A stretch of 64,000 bases of DNA from Ophiura sarsii (lineage: Eukaryota > Echinodermata > Ophiuroidea > Amphilepidida > Ophiuridae). Positions 23,681-35,800 of the stretch are shown piece by piece. The notes under the pieces are model-generated. The model did not search any database, had not been told where the DNA came from, and saw only the letters and a list, made by a program, of their open reading frames with translations. The stretch spans positions 32,600,811 to 32,664,810 of the forward strand of contig CM069445.1 of assembly GCA_035610835.1 (NCBI GenBank), written 5' to 3'. Each line of letters starts with the position of its first letter. The stretch's first letter is position 1. The position numbers were made by a program, and so were the translations under genes.

Positions 23681-24634
23681 AGGGGGGACTTACTTTTTTT
23701 TACCCCTTTATAAATAAGTTTGGAATTTAAAAAAACATTTGTGTTATCAGGAATTTGGTACACACAGAAATATTGTTTCACACGATTCCACTGTATTAGC
23801 AATAATACATATGTACAGCCGCAGAAAAAAGTGCAGAACAAGTTGAGATCTTAAGGGGGGGGGGGGCTAAAGGAAGTTTTTTTTGGAATTTTATGAGTGA
23901 TGTAATTATTAAAGTATGACTCAAATGTATATAAAAGTATACATTTTCAGCCAGTAGGGAGGTCACGCTGCATGTCATATTTTGTTATACGCAAGAAAAC
24001 AATGGAGTCTTAGTGACTGCAAGATTTGCTAGAAATAGCTTCGGAAAATGGTCTATTTGGGCATCTCAAAAACTAAGAAACGTGTTAAAAATCATGTAGA
24101 ATTTTAGAGGAGGGTTAATAACATCTGCAGAATGGTAAAATGTATAGTTTTAAACACGTTTAGTGACCAAATTTATGTCGTACAATGTCGGAAAATTCAC
24201 GTTTTGAAAATCCGTGGTCTTCAAAATTAGAGGAATCCTAACTCATTCTAAACCTCACCAAATCATGAAATGAACCCTCGTCTACAAAAAAGTCCATGTA
24301 CGTATTGCTCTATCTGCTTGGAGATAGCGAAGACCACGGAAACCTCATAGCTTTATACCACGAAATAAAATCTGCCATAGACATTACATGGCGAAAATCG
24401 TACAGATTTGCACTGCAGACCTCTGTGTAGGGAGTGTTGACAATAGCATGACAATAGCAAGGTCGTTTGACTATTGTGTTTGTGCATGTTTGTGACGACT
24501 GACCCCGTTTAACAATCTTCATAGCTTTCATATAGGGCTTGGGTGACCTAACTATTGACTGTTTTTGGAAAGGAAATAGATCAGAGAATCCAAATCCACT
24601 TTTTTGACCCCAATTTTTTGGAAAAAGCTAACAA

Positions 24635-24768
24635 AGCTACTTTTGTTTTTTAACCTAATCTAATATTTTTGATTTGACTAAAAAGTGCCCAAAAAAAGGT
24701 TCATTTTTTTTTCACTTTTTGGTCAAAATTTCAAAAAATATTAGATTAGGTTAAAAAACAAAAGTAGT
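24635..24768. repeat. hairpin with about 35-bp arms
   Basis: AGCTACTTTTGTTTTTTAAC and onward to 24670 is inverted at 24733-24768 almost perfectly; a second pairing of GCTAAC/GTTAGC lies outside. Intergenic, function unknown. Confidence 0.6.
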
Positions 24769-25365
24769 CCCTAAGTTAGTGGCTAGTTAGTGTCTTTACA
24801 TCAACATAAGCGATTTGGGCATTTTTTACTCAAAGTTATTTTTGTTAGCTTTGTTAAAAAAAGTGAATTTTGTGATTTTTTCAAAATTGTCAAAATTGAC
24901 GCCAAATTTGGATCCATTTCGTTTCAAAAAATGTATACTTTTATATGCATTTGATTAATATTCAATAATTACAGCACTCAAAAAAATCAAAAAATCCAAT
25001 CAACAAATTCCTTGAGTCCCCCCTTAATATCAACAAAAGAAAGGAGTAACTGTTAAATTGTCTTTATTTTCTTATTATTTATTTTCATCAATACCTCAAA
25101 ATTTATTTTACCGACAACTGCACCCTTTTGCCGCGACAGTACACATATTGAGGGCGGTAAAATATCTAAAATAAACGGGTGGTGCGAAATTTCTTGAAGA
25201 CATGATCGACAAAATTATGTGTTGTCTCTCTACGGTGGCATGTTTGTAAAGCATGCCATAGACAAGGTTTGTTTAATTATGCATAGATGCCCTGCAATTC
25301 CAAGATGAGCAGATAAATGCTTACAAGTCCTTTGCATTGCAGTGATATCAAAAGCATCTAAACAA

Positions 25366-25877
25366 CCCGGCCCCCAACTCAACACAAAAGTTGGTAACCA
25401 TGATTGTTCTAAAAATCACGGAAAAGGGGATATTTTCGATGGTCAGCGCGGACAGCGAAATCATGAAAATAGCAGGTATTTCATGAATTAGTCTCCGCGA
25501 AATTCAAAAAAGGGGTATTTTACGAAGAGGGAAAAAACAAAAACATCACAGTATGAATTTAATCATTTGATTAAAACATGGTAACAACCCAAATACACCA
25601 TTTGGGGTACACCAGTTTATAACACAGGACCATAAATGCCTATTACTATTGGGAGCAACAAGTTTGTATCTATTTAATGTGTATAAAGTGTCTTTGAAAA
25701 GGGGTGTTTGAAATGAGAGTCATCGGAAACAAAAAAAGGGGGTATTTTTCACCCCAATTTTGTCCTCGGTTTTGCCAAAAAAGGGGGTAAAATTGTTGAA
25801 AAATCCTTGCAAAGGGTACTTTGAAAAAATGAAGAACAGTCATGGTTACCAACTTTTGTGTTGAGTTGGGGGCCGGG
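25366..25877. mobile_element. hAT-type MITE, 512 bp, with 8-bp target duplication
   Basis: About 38-bp terminal inverted repeats start CCCGGCCCCCAACTCAACAC. CTAAACAA flanks both ends (25358-25365 and 25878-25885), an exact 8-bp duplication as in hAT elements. No transposase. Confidence 0.85.
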
Positions 25878-26078
25878 CTAAACAAACCCCACAAAATCAT
25901 CATGATTTATATTTGGTCAACGCTGGCTCCTATGCGGATCAAAATGGAGTAGGCTCAACTTTGAAACCAATTACTCCTTAATGAATCTACAATAACCATG
26001 TGACTGGCATCGGATTAATGGACACCGTATCTATCCGAAGCAGTGCAACAACAGCATGGTTGACACCATTGGCCTATA

Positions 26079-26680
26079 CTACACAGTTCAACAAAAATAA
26101 GTTCCCTTTGGATTATGCCTGATATTTTTAAAATGAGTTACTCCATCGAAAAGAGTTTTGGCACACATAATGTACGTGTGCACAGCAACACTAGAACGGG
26201 GCTACAACTATGCAGGTGTTGTAATTCTTGAATGAGCACACATTGAATGGAGGAATACCTGATTTCAAAAGTTGCTAAATGATGTATTGAAGGAGGGTGG
26301 TTAAGCAGCTTGAACTACGGTCTTGAACCAGGGTCTTTGCTTGAACACCGCTTTTTCACCTTTTGAAATGAGGTATTCCTCCATTCAATGTGTGCTCATT
26401 CAAGCAGCACAACAACTGTGTGGTGTTCAAGCGAAGACCGTGGTTCAAGTTGCTTAACCATCCTCCTTCAATACATCTTTTGGCAACTTTTGAATTGAGG
26501 TATTCCTCCATTCAATGTGTGCTCATTCAAGCATTACAACACCTGCATGGCTATAGGCCCGCTCTAGCGTTGCTGTGCACACATACATTATGTGTGCCAA
26601 AAACTTGTTTCGCTGGAGTAGCTCGTTTTAAAAATATCAGGCATAATCTGAAGGGAACTTATTTTTGTTGAACTGTGTAG
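26079..26680. mobile_element. foldback element with about 270-bp arms beside the ACAD9 stop codon
   Basis: The left arm (26079-26345) begins CTACACAGTTCAACAAAAAT and is mirrored by the right arm (26405-26680). A third inverted block with ATTCCTCCATTCAATGTGTG sits at the centre (about 26360-26405). The right end is 43 bp from the ACAD9 stop, so it probably lies in the 3' UTR or just past it. Confidence 0.75.
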
Positions 26681-26722
26681 AAAGGCAATTGCATTAAGGA
26701 AATTTCCAGGTATTGTTTGATA

Positions 26723-26829
26723 TCAATGTGACCAGAATATCATGAGTGGATGTTCTGCTTTGTACCGTCTGTAGTCGCACACCTCTTTCCCAATTTCTAG
26801 TAGTAGTACGTCGCCATTTGCATCGGTAT
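26723..26829 (-). CDS. ACAD9: ACAD9 last exon and stop
   Basis: After [30 protein letters not shown] then [14 protein letters not shown] and TGA (26725-26723). [14 protein letters not shown] matches the family's C-terminal HPL motif. Confidence 0.85.
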
Positions 26830-29800
26830 CTGGAAACAATTGCACAAAAGTAAGAAACAAAATGTAAGAGTGAAGAGTCAACTTTTGCAGCCTGTTAGGT
26901 TATGATGGTGTCAGTTAAAGGGACACAAAGTGGTGTTGACTTTTTTTAATTTTAAATATAATTTACTTCAGAATTCAATATGAACATTAAAAATTGCCAT
27001 TATTGTTGTTTCTACTTACAAAAACACAGCAAAACTCTATTAAAACAATACCATCGCTATTTATTGAAAAACGCCCTCTATGCAAATATGGTTCGCGTTA
27101 TGTATCACATGTGCTGCAGGGGGACACTGTCTGACGTAAAATGCTGATCAGCATTTTTGCATCAACGTATTGTTGTACAAAGAGGGCTGATTTTTCTTAA
27201 TCCCTACAGGTGTAAGTTCATACTTGTAATATAATTTTAAAAATATACCAATCCCAGTTTTTATCATAATTGAGGGCGCAGCCTCCAACACATCTCTTAG
27301 TGCCCCTTTATGAGGCTTGCTGCAAATGATAAGATAGTCACAACATCAAAAATTTGAATAAAATCACAAAAGACCCATTTGTTGAAGAATTTGGCATAAT
27401 GTTCACTCAAAGACTTTCACCCCTCTTTAAGAAAACTATTGCAAATTTGTCACCCAAACCCCCTCTTTGGGACAATTTGGTTGTAACCATCAGACACCTG
27501 TTTTGGGCATGGTCCCCGTCATGAGCTCCATCCTTAGACCCATATTCATTTCATACCTTAGCTCCCCTTTCCCCTCTCACTATGGGTACCCTGAAACATG
27601 GTTGAATGCATAATTTATTAATAAACAAAACCTACCATATACCAGCTCATCAAATAGATCTAAAACTTTGTTGTACGCCTCATCGCAGACAGCCTTTGTG
27701 AGTAGTATCTCGTGGTCACAGTTTGGAAGACCCGCCTCCTTGGCACGTGACGCCCTCGATAGACACGCCGTCATGGCGTACATGTTAATTACAATATCGG
27801 CACATCTCCTCAGTAAAAGTTGATGGTTTAAAATGCCCTGAAAGTAAATCAAATCATTAAGTCAATTTAAAAAGCTAAATTTTAAAATGCGTTCCTTAAT
27901 TAGAACATTCAAGTGCTAATTAACTATAAGTCAATAAATGCGTATGGTGTTGTTTCGAGAGAAATTAGACAAATCAATGCAGGAGCGTGGATATTGATGT
28001 GCGAATAATTCCACGACCCCGCAGGGAAGTGTTATTATGAGCATATTAACATTTGCGCAAGTGCATTGATTTTTCGAGAAACAAAGCATACGCATGTATT
28101 GACATAATTCATACATGACACTATACAAATCAAAATTCACAATTTGAGCATAATTTTGATCCATGCAATAACAAATCAAAACATGTTCACAAGTTTGCTA
28201 TCACCCGCAGTTAATAGTGGCGAACCCGCAATGCTTGATTAACAACGAATCAAAACAAAGCGTGAGGTGCGCATTAAACGGTGCACCCGCGGAGTACATT
28301 AAACACTTTCAATGCACTCAGCATATATCAGTTTCTTGCTTTCTGATTGGTTCAACACTGCTAAGAGTGTATGAATATAATCCAAAACATGTGCCGACTC
28401 CTGATAAAATCAACATTATCGAAAAAGTGTATGACCCGAACAAATTCATTTTTCTCCATCAAAACCGAGAATTTTCGGTATCGAAAGGAAGTCCATTTTC
28501 CACATTACTCCTGGCAAATCTTTTGGTCAAAGATATATTTTGTTTAAAAGATGCTAAGTTATCTGAAAATATAGCAGTGAATTTGTGAATTATCACATCA
28601 CCTGATGGTAGTGCACTGTTCTACCAGACAGTTTAAAGTGAAGTTGTCTTGCTATTTTTTTATAATCACAATTAAAATCAAATTTTAGAATTATACCATA
28701 TTTCTGGTGTACCTTCATGACAAATAAAAAACACCATGTGAACAAATCGGGACCCAAATTGAGTCACCCAACTTAAAATGAGGTACATCAGCTTTGTTAT
28801 AGTTTGATCAGTTCCAAATTGGCAAAGCCTCATTACAGCCGCGAATGAATACTGAAGGACGCGGGCGCGCATGAAGACAACAAGCGCACTGTTCATCATA
28901 TGCGTGGTGCGACCAAAACCGTGTGAAAATGACCATAATTAATGAGATAAAAACCGAACATTTCTCGCCAATTTTGAACTGATTGAACTATAGTCGACAT
29001 GATAATTCTTTGTATACAAATCTAATAGAAATGAAAGATGTTTTTTGCTGCATTTAAAGATGATTCACTACCTCACTGGTGCTTCAAACTGGTAACTCAG
29101 CCAGGTTCCAGTATCTATAAAAAGCCAGTAAGCAGGAGACAGAGTTGTCTGATGAAACCACCAGTGTTGTAGTGAAACATTGAATAATATCTTTCACTGG
29201 TTCTATGAGTAAGCTATCACAAATTAGTCTAATGCAAAGACTTTTATTATCCCCCTGGCTAAAGGATGGAGGTGGATAGTTGTGTGATTCAGTTTAGTAA
29301 ATTTGTCTGATAGGCCTAACCATTTTGGGCTATCTTTACAATTATGACACGCAAGGCTCAAGATAACAGGTTTTTTTACCGGGAGCTACTTTTTTCAAAA
29401 GTAGCGCCCGGATCATGGGATTTATTGAGAACCAGGAGCCACTTTCGGTCTACCGGGAGCTAACTTTTTATTAAATCGTATTGTCAAATCGAAATGTGAT
29501 GTCTTATATAGGCAAGCTTACCGATCATCAACGGGCGCTAGTTTGGACAAAATATCAGCGCTCGGTTGTTTATTTTTCAGCATTACCGGGCGCTATGGCA
29601 GGAGGACTATGACTATCAGCCCAAGCTACCTTAGCGCGGATTCAGGTTGAAAAATACACCCTTATTCTCAGAAATTGGCGATTTTGATACCCTTAGCACG
29701 GGCAAGTGTTGTGGTTTTAAAAAAATCACCCTTAATCCATGTTTGAGTTCACGCAGATGATCACAACATTATACCTAACTGCCCCCAGGTATTGCAACCA

Positions 29801-32800
29801 TTGTGGGGTGTGAAAATAACAGAGATTGGACATTTCTTTGTATATTTTATTGTTTTCAAAATAATTTCACACAAAATAAATTTGCCTCAAAATCAATATT
29901 AATATATCTTTTTACCTTAGTATATCTGAATATATTTCCAACAACAAATGTTTGGTACCTAGCAAGAATTACATCCAACTTTCTAGCACTTTCCTGGTAG
30001 ACAAAAAATAAACAAAACAAACATGGAATTTAATCATAAGCAAACTTACTGTGTCCAAAGATCGGGGGTTCACATCATTAGTTGGTTGCAAGTAACATAA
30101 TACATGTAGCGTGTTAAAGGTGGACATTCCAATCACTTAAGGTTTTTTTGCCCATCAACATATTTTGATATCAGAAGAAACCCCATATTTTTCTCATTAT
30201 TTCTGTAAAATGTTTGGCTCAATATATGTTCCATTTAGATGTTATAGGCCAAAATGCAGTAAATTACTGCCAAAGGTAGTTAACCACCCGGCCAGTTTTT
30301 GTACTACTCAATGGACGGAGTAATTCTGTTATACCCTTCACAGAGGTATTCATAGTGCATGGTTTTTAAGAACGACGCATACTACCGATGTAGGTGTGTA
30401 GGGTATAACAGAATTATGCCCAACGGACAAATTGTATGTCACCTTGTGCTTTTTTTTAAATAAGATACATTGGAGTTATGCAACTCAAACTTTGGAATAT
30501 GGACGACTATTTTACGGATGACCCTTCGTGCAGAATAGAAAACATCAAGTTGAAAATTGGGCCAGCAATCGGAACACCTACCTTTAAGTCAATAATCAAT
30601 TTCATTTTTTGAGGACATTGCACATTTTACCATCATCATTCTGAATCAAGCAACATGAACTGTAAACATGGTCATTTCAGACATGCCAACCAGAAAACTG
30701 TATTCTGAAACCCCCAAACCTGTATTTTTCATTGAAAACCCGTATTTTTAAATAAGCTTACTTTTAGTCCGATTTTCTCTGCATGACAACATATTAAATT
30801 CGCAAGTTATTCCTGGCAAAGAAGTTTCATAATTTTCATTATTCCAATTACTTTCTGGCATATTTTGACTTTTTTCGCCGAAGAAAGTTTGTGTCCATTC
30901 ATCACTGTGCGCCGCCATTTTAATTCATTTTAATTCATCAGAAGTGTACATCCACCAGTCATCAAGATTACCGTACATTCCCTGTCACTGTACTATTAAC
31001 CCTAACACTCCCGGTGGATTTTCCAACGCAATTTTGTTCAAGCAAAAAAGCACACACAACAAGAGGTGCCACGCCCCGGGGTTTGAACCCACGACCTCTC
31101 GGTTGACAGTCGAACGCTCTACCAACTGAGCCACGGGGAAGCTATGCTGGCGAGTGTACTCGCCCAGCTATGTAGCCCGGGGCCATTATTTCACCCAAAA
31201 ACCTCAGCGCCAGGTGGAACCGACAGGCTGGGAAATGGGATTTCATGGGGTACGGGGCTGTAAGGGTAATCGAGGAAAATAAATTAAATTAAAAAGAAGA
31301 AAAAAAATCGTTCCTTAATAGAGCGATGTATGAGGGCGGCACAGTCTCAGTCTAGTAATTGCGCAATTATAGCAATTACCATGTGCAAATTTTGGGTGGT
31401 ACCAAAATTGTAATATACCACAATAGCGTAACATAACATACCAGGAATATATTTACTTTCTAGAAACGTTGTCGTGTGGATAATAGTCTTTACTTGCAGT
31501 CGTTTTTGAAAGGGATTCTTTGCCTTGCAGTTTGGAGATCAATCATGGTTAAAAACGTATTTTTTTGGAACATCCCATACGCCCGTATTTTTAACGAAAT
31601 CCCGTACGAAATACGGGAAAAACGTACTAGTTGGCATGTCTGTCATTTGCAGGCTATATTGAATTATCCAGTTGTCACATTCCCCAACAGCTATTGCCCA
31701 AATGAGAAACATCTACATAATTATATTTCTTCTGTGTATAAATCTTTGTGATGGAATTTCAAATTACAAATTTAAAAATAAGCCTTCAATTTGCAAGTTT
31801 AATTACACTCAAAATGGTTTAAAATCAGCAAAGCAAGTCAAATTAAGTGTGCAACAGAAACCATATCTTTCCAACAAGTTTAGGTTGTATTGTTATGTAA
31901 ACTAAAACAAAAAGAGGTCACTTTCTTAAAAAGTACCACCATGGTAAAAGGGAATATACTCTAAGTTACTGAAAACAATATACACCATTTTGCCGTGAGA
32001 GATCCACATGAACTGCAACTCACCTTTAAATCTGAATGCACATAATTTTCAATTCCGCTTTTCTTGTTCCTCCATATTCTTAAATCTGGAAAGATCATTT
32101 TTGCCAACTGTTTGACACCTACATCAAGGATATTTGATCTGAAAATAGTAGAATTACAAGTACAGTTATAAAATGGAATAATGATATTATATATGATATT
32201 ATAATAATAGGAGGTGATTTAACAATCTCCATAGATATGTTTTAAGGTGGCCAACAAACAGGGTTGGCGATTTGATTGATTTTTTTTTAATTAAAAAAAA
32301 AACTATTTAAAATCAGTTTTTTTTTGTTTAATTTAAGAAAATAAAAAATAAAAATTTAAATTTCAAGTACTAACATACCCTCTGAGTGGAATGGTGGACA
32401 TATGCAAAACCCTACCAGGTATTTACAAAAAATCAAAACATGTTTTTAAATGTGAACAATTTGCAAGTAAAAATATGGTAACAATTATTAAAATCACTGT
32501 CGAATTCTGCACTTTAAAGGTGAATCTATTGGAAATGGATAAAGTGACATCATAGGTATTTAGTTGTATCCAAAAGTTGGAGAAGTACTAAGAATGAAGT
32601 AAAACAGTCAATTTAAGAAAGAAATTCACTTAAAATTACCAAAAGTAGTCAAAACTAAACCAAATTGATTTAAATCTGTGATTTATTTTAATTTTAAATC
32701 ATTTGATTTAAATTACGATTTAAATGAGCCAATTACCATGCCAACAAATCGTCGCTGTTCTGTCAAAACCCTTCAGCATGTATAACCCAATGGTTGTGCA

Positions 32801-35800
32801 TAGGAAGTGTTGCTTTATACATGTTCAAGGCAGCCCTTGAAGTAAGGCACAAAGAGGGCAAGGCCATTATGAAGGCAAATACTAAATGGCCTTCGATTTG
32901 GGAGGGCACCAAGCCAATATAAGTCAGTTTTTAAGGGCACCAAGGCCATTTCAAATAGTTGAAGGGCACCAAGGCAATTTTTTGAGCCAGAAGTAAATAT
33001 AACATGAAAAAATTATGCAACATAAGTACCAACGAAAGCGACAATCATTATTACATTCATTAGACACTGTTTAACTTTATTTTGCAGGACAAATAATATT
33101 TATATTGTATTTTATTTGTTTACTTTGTTTAAATATTTTTGTTAATTTACTTTAGTTCATTTTTTAGATTGTTTGAGATTTATTCTCCATATATATTATT
33201 TTTGATTTCTATTTTATTTTACTTGTTTATTAACATTTTTTCTTATTTTTTAAATATTTTTAAATAAATTATTTCGTTTTATTTTTATTCTCCTAATCAT
33301 TTTCTTAATTTTGTTATTTATTATTGTTTTATTATATTTTTTATTATTCAGGTTTTTAGGTTTGTTCCCCTTTTTTATAATCTACTTCGTCCGTACGGTG
33401 CTTGCTTTTAAAGACTCTTCTTGCCTGTAACACCATCGGGTATAAATTAATTTTCCGACCAATCAGAAACGATTTTAGCAATATTGACCTTTTACTCCGC
33501 CCATTTTGAGGACATCCCCAGGTCAACACGATAGTTTGATAATATAGTAAATAAGTTCACCACAGCATCCAAAATAAGAAATTTTCATCACTACTGAACA
33601 ATTTCAGTAAGTTGCAAAAGCACAATTTGTTATTGAGAATAATATTTACGTAAATCTGTAAAATTGTATCGGGAAAATGGTAGGAACTAGTAGAAAAATG
33701 TTAAAACACAGCGCTCTGTGAGCAGGGTCGCCGCTGGCATGGACGGCAGTCATGCATGCAGTGGGCTCGCCTCGTGAGCTCATTACGATATAGGCGTGTA
33801 TCGGGCGGGGCGTGCACAACAACTTCAGTCGTTCAAGTTTACGGACCATGCAGGGATTTATGACGTTTTTACAATTAGTATTACAATTATAGAATGTTAT
33901 ATATTCACTTCTATTAAAGAACGAGTCGATCTTTTTGCATTTTTATGCAGATTCATGTAAATCTCTGCGTCTCTTTTTCTCATTTCTTGATTGTCGAGGC
34001 ATCTTGAAAGTTAAAAGCTCGATGATTGACAGTCGCACAAGTTGTTGCATATTCATAACCATATGTATAGACCGATAGCAAACAGCGATATATAATAAAT
34101 ATTCAGAATGAAGATGACGTAATTTGGGGATATCCTTCGCGCTCGAGGAATCGTGAGTAATGACTGAGTGACTTAAATCTGACGAGATCGGGATTTATTT
34201 TGTTTTTTTATTTTTACTAATAACTGTTATTTTCACCTCAGAAATTGCAGGAATTGAAATCATGTTCGTAAATAATACAAAAGGGCACGACGGCGATTGG
34301 ATCAGGGGGCACCCATTACCATTTTTCCAAAGGGGTCATTGACACGTGTAAGCTCTTCGTGATTTTTTTTCAACAACACCTTGCATATGCTATTGTTTTG
34401 TATATTTTTTGCTCTGACTCTGTTTTGATATGTTGTATATGCGAAATAAATAAACCTGCCTCGACGGCAACCCGGTGGGGCATCGACGGCTAAAAGCCGA
34501 CGTGCCGTCGATTAATTCAAGGGCTGGTTCAAGGGCAAGAGCACTTACAAGGTTTTGAGAGATGTGTTTTTGGCCATTGAACATGTGTAGAGCAGACTGC
34601 CCAAAGGTTATACATGGGAAGTATACTTTATACATGCTGAAGGGCCGGGTGTAGATACAAAGTTTTGACAGAACAGTGATGACATTTGGATTGAGGTTTA
34701 CCAATGGTTCCAATTTTCAAAATAAGTTGGTTTGGTATATCGATTAGGTTTGGAGAGGGAGGATGGGGGAGTGAAAGGGGCATGAAAGGGGGCGTTAAGT
34801 CCTACAATCAAGGCTCAAGATAACAATTTTTCAACCGGGAGCTACTTTTTTTCAAAAGTAGCGCCCAGATCATGGGATTTATTGAGAACCAGGAGCTACT
34901 TTCAGTCTACCGGGAGCTAACTTTTTATTAAATCAAATAAGCTTTAAGGGCATACATTTTGTGTTCGGTAAAATGAACATTTGTGCTAAAACTCGGCTGT
35001 TATGAGTTGTGGAGACTTCCAAATAACATATTTGACTCAGAATTTAAACAAAATACCCAGCCTGGCAGCATTGGCAATTCAAAATTTTGATGTCTTGGGC
35101 AAGCTTCCCGATCGTCAACAAGCGCTGGTTTGGACAAAATATCTGCGCTCGGTTGTTTATTTTTCAGCATTACCAGGCGATAATGGCAGGAGGACCGAGG
35201 GTAAAAATTGCCCAGCGCCCGCTTATCTTGAGCCTTGTCCACAATCCCCTGAACATTTACCTAAACATTGACACCCCATCGAACATCCCTCCTCATCACC
35301 CACCCCATCATTTCATAGTCCCTGTGGAGTTTTATGTCTACTCCAAACCTGAATGCACCTCAACACATGTGCGAGTATACTTTTACAGAGGTTTCTGCAC
35401 AGTATAGGAAGATGATGATGATGATGATGAAATCGTGTTGAGGCAAAATTGTTTTCCCCTGTCTCGCATCCTTAATGACTCACTTGATCTCATTACCGGC
35501 AAACTTGAAGCCTGACACTACTACAGACAGCCTGAGAATCTCATTTGTGCCTTCAGATATCATCATGATCCTAGCATCTCTAAGGTAGCGCTCATAGGGA
35601 TAGTCTTTCATGTAACCCAGACCACCTAAAATCTGCAGTGCCTCGCTGATACACTCCCAACAGGCCTCGGAGCTGTAAATCTATAAATGGGGAAATTTGA
35701 TTTTTAAAAAAAATTAAATACACTCCACTGAAAAGAATGAAAGAAATGTGACCTTATTGAAATTAAAAGGTATGTGACATATGTATGAGCCTAAAATGAG

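Noticed and set aside
28217..28588. 123-residue plus-strand ORF
   Set aside because: Lies mostly in repeat family R2, which also occurs inverted at 46390-46860, and overlaps an ACAD9 intron; no coding signature.
30575..30660. Candidate missing ACAD9 exon with acceptor TTGATTCAG and donor AAAG/GTAGGT
   Set aside because: All three frames contain stops and there is no similarity to the family.
31069..31145. Functional tRNA-Asp(GTC) gene on the minus strand
   Set aside because: A and B boxes and anticodon loop are good, but acceptor and T stems mispair and SINE-like body and tail follow.
33400..33435. 28-nt microexon candidate for ACAD9 exon 12
   Set aside because: Length and splice sites fit, but the required phase contains a TAA stop.
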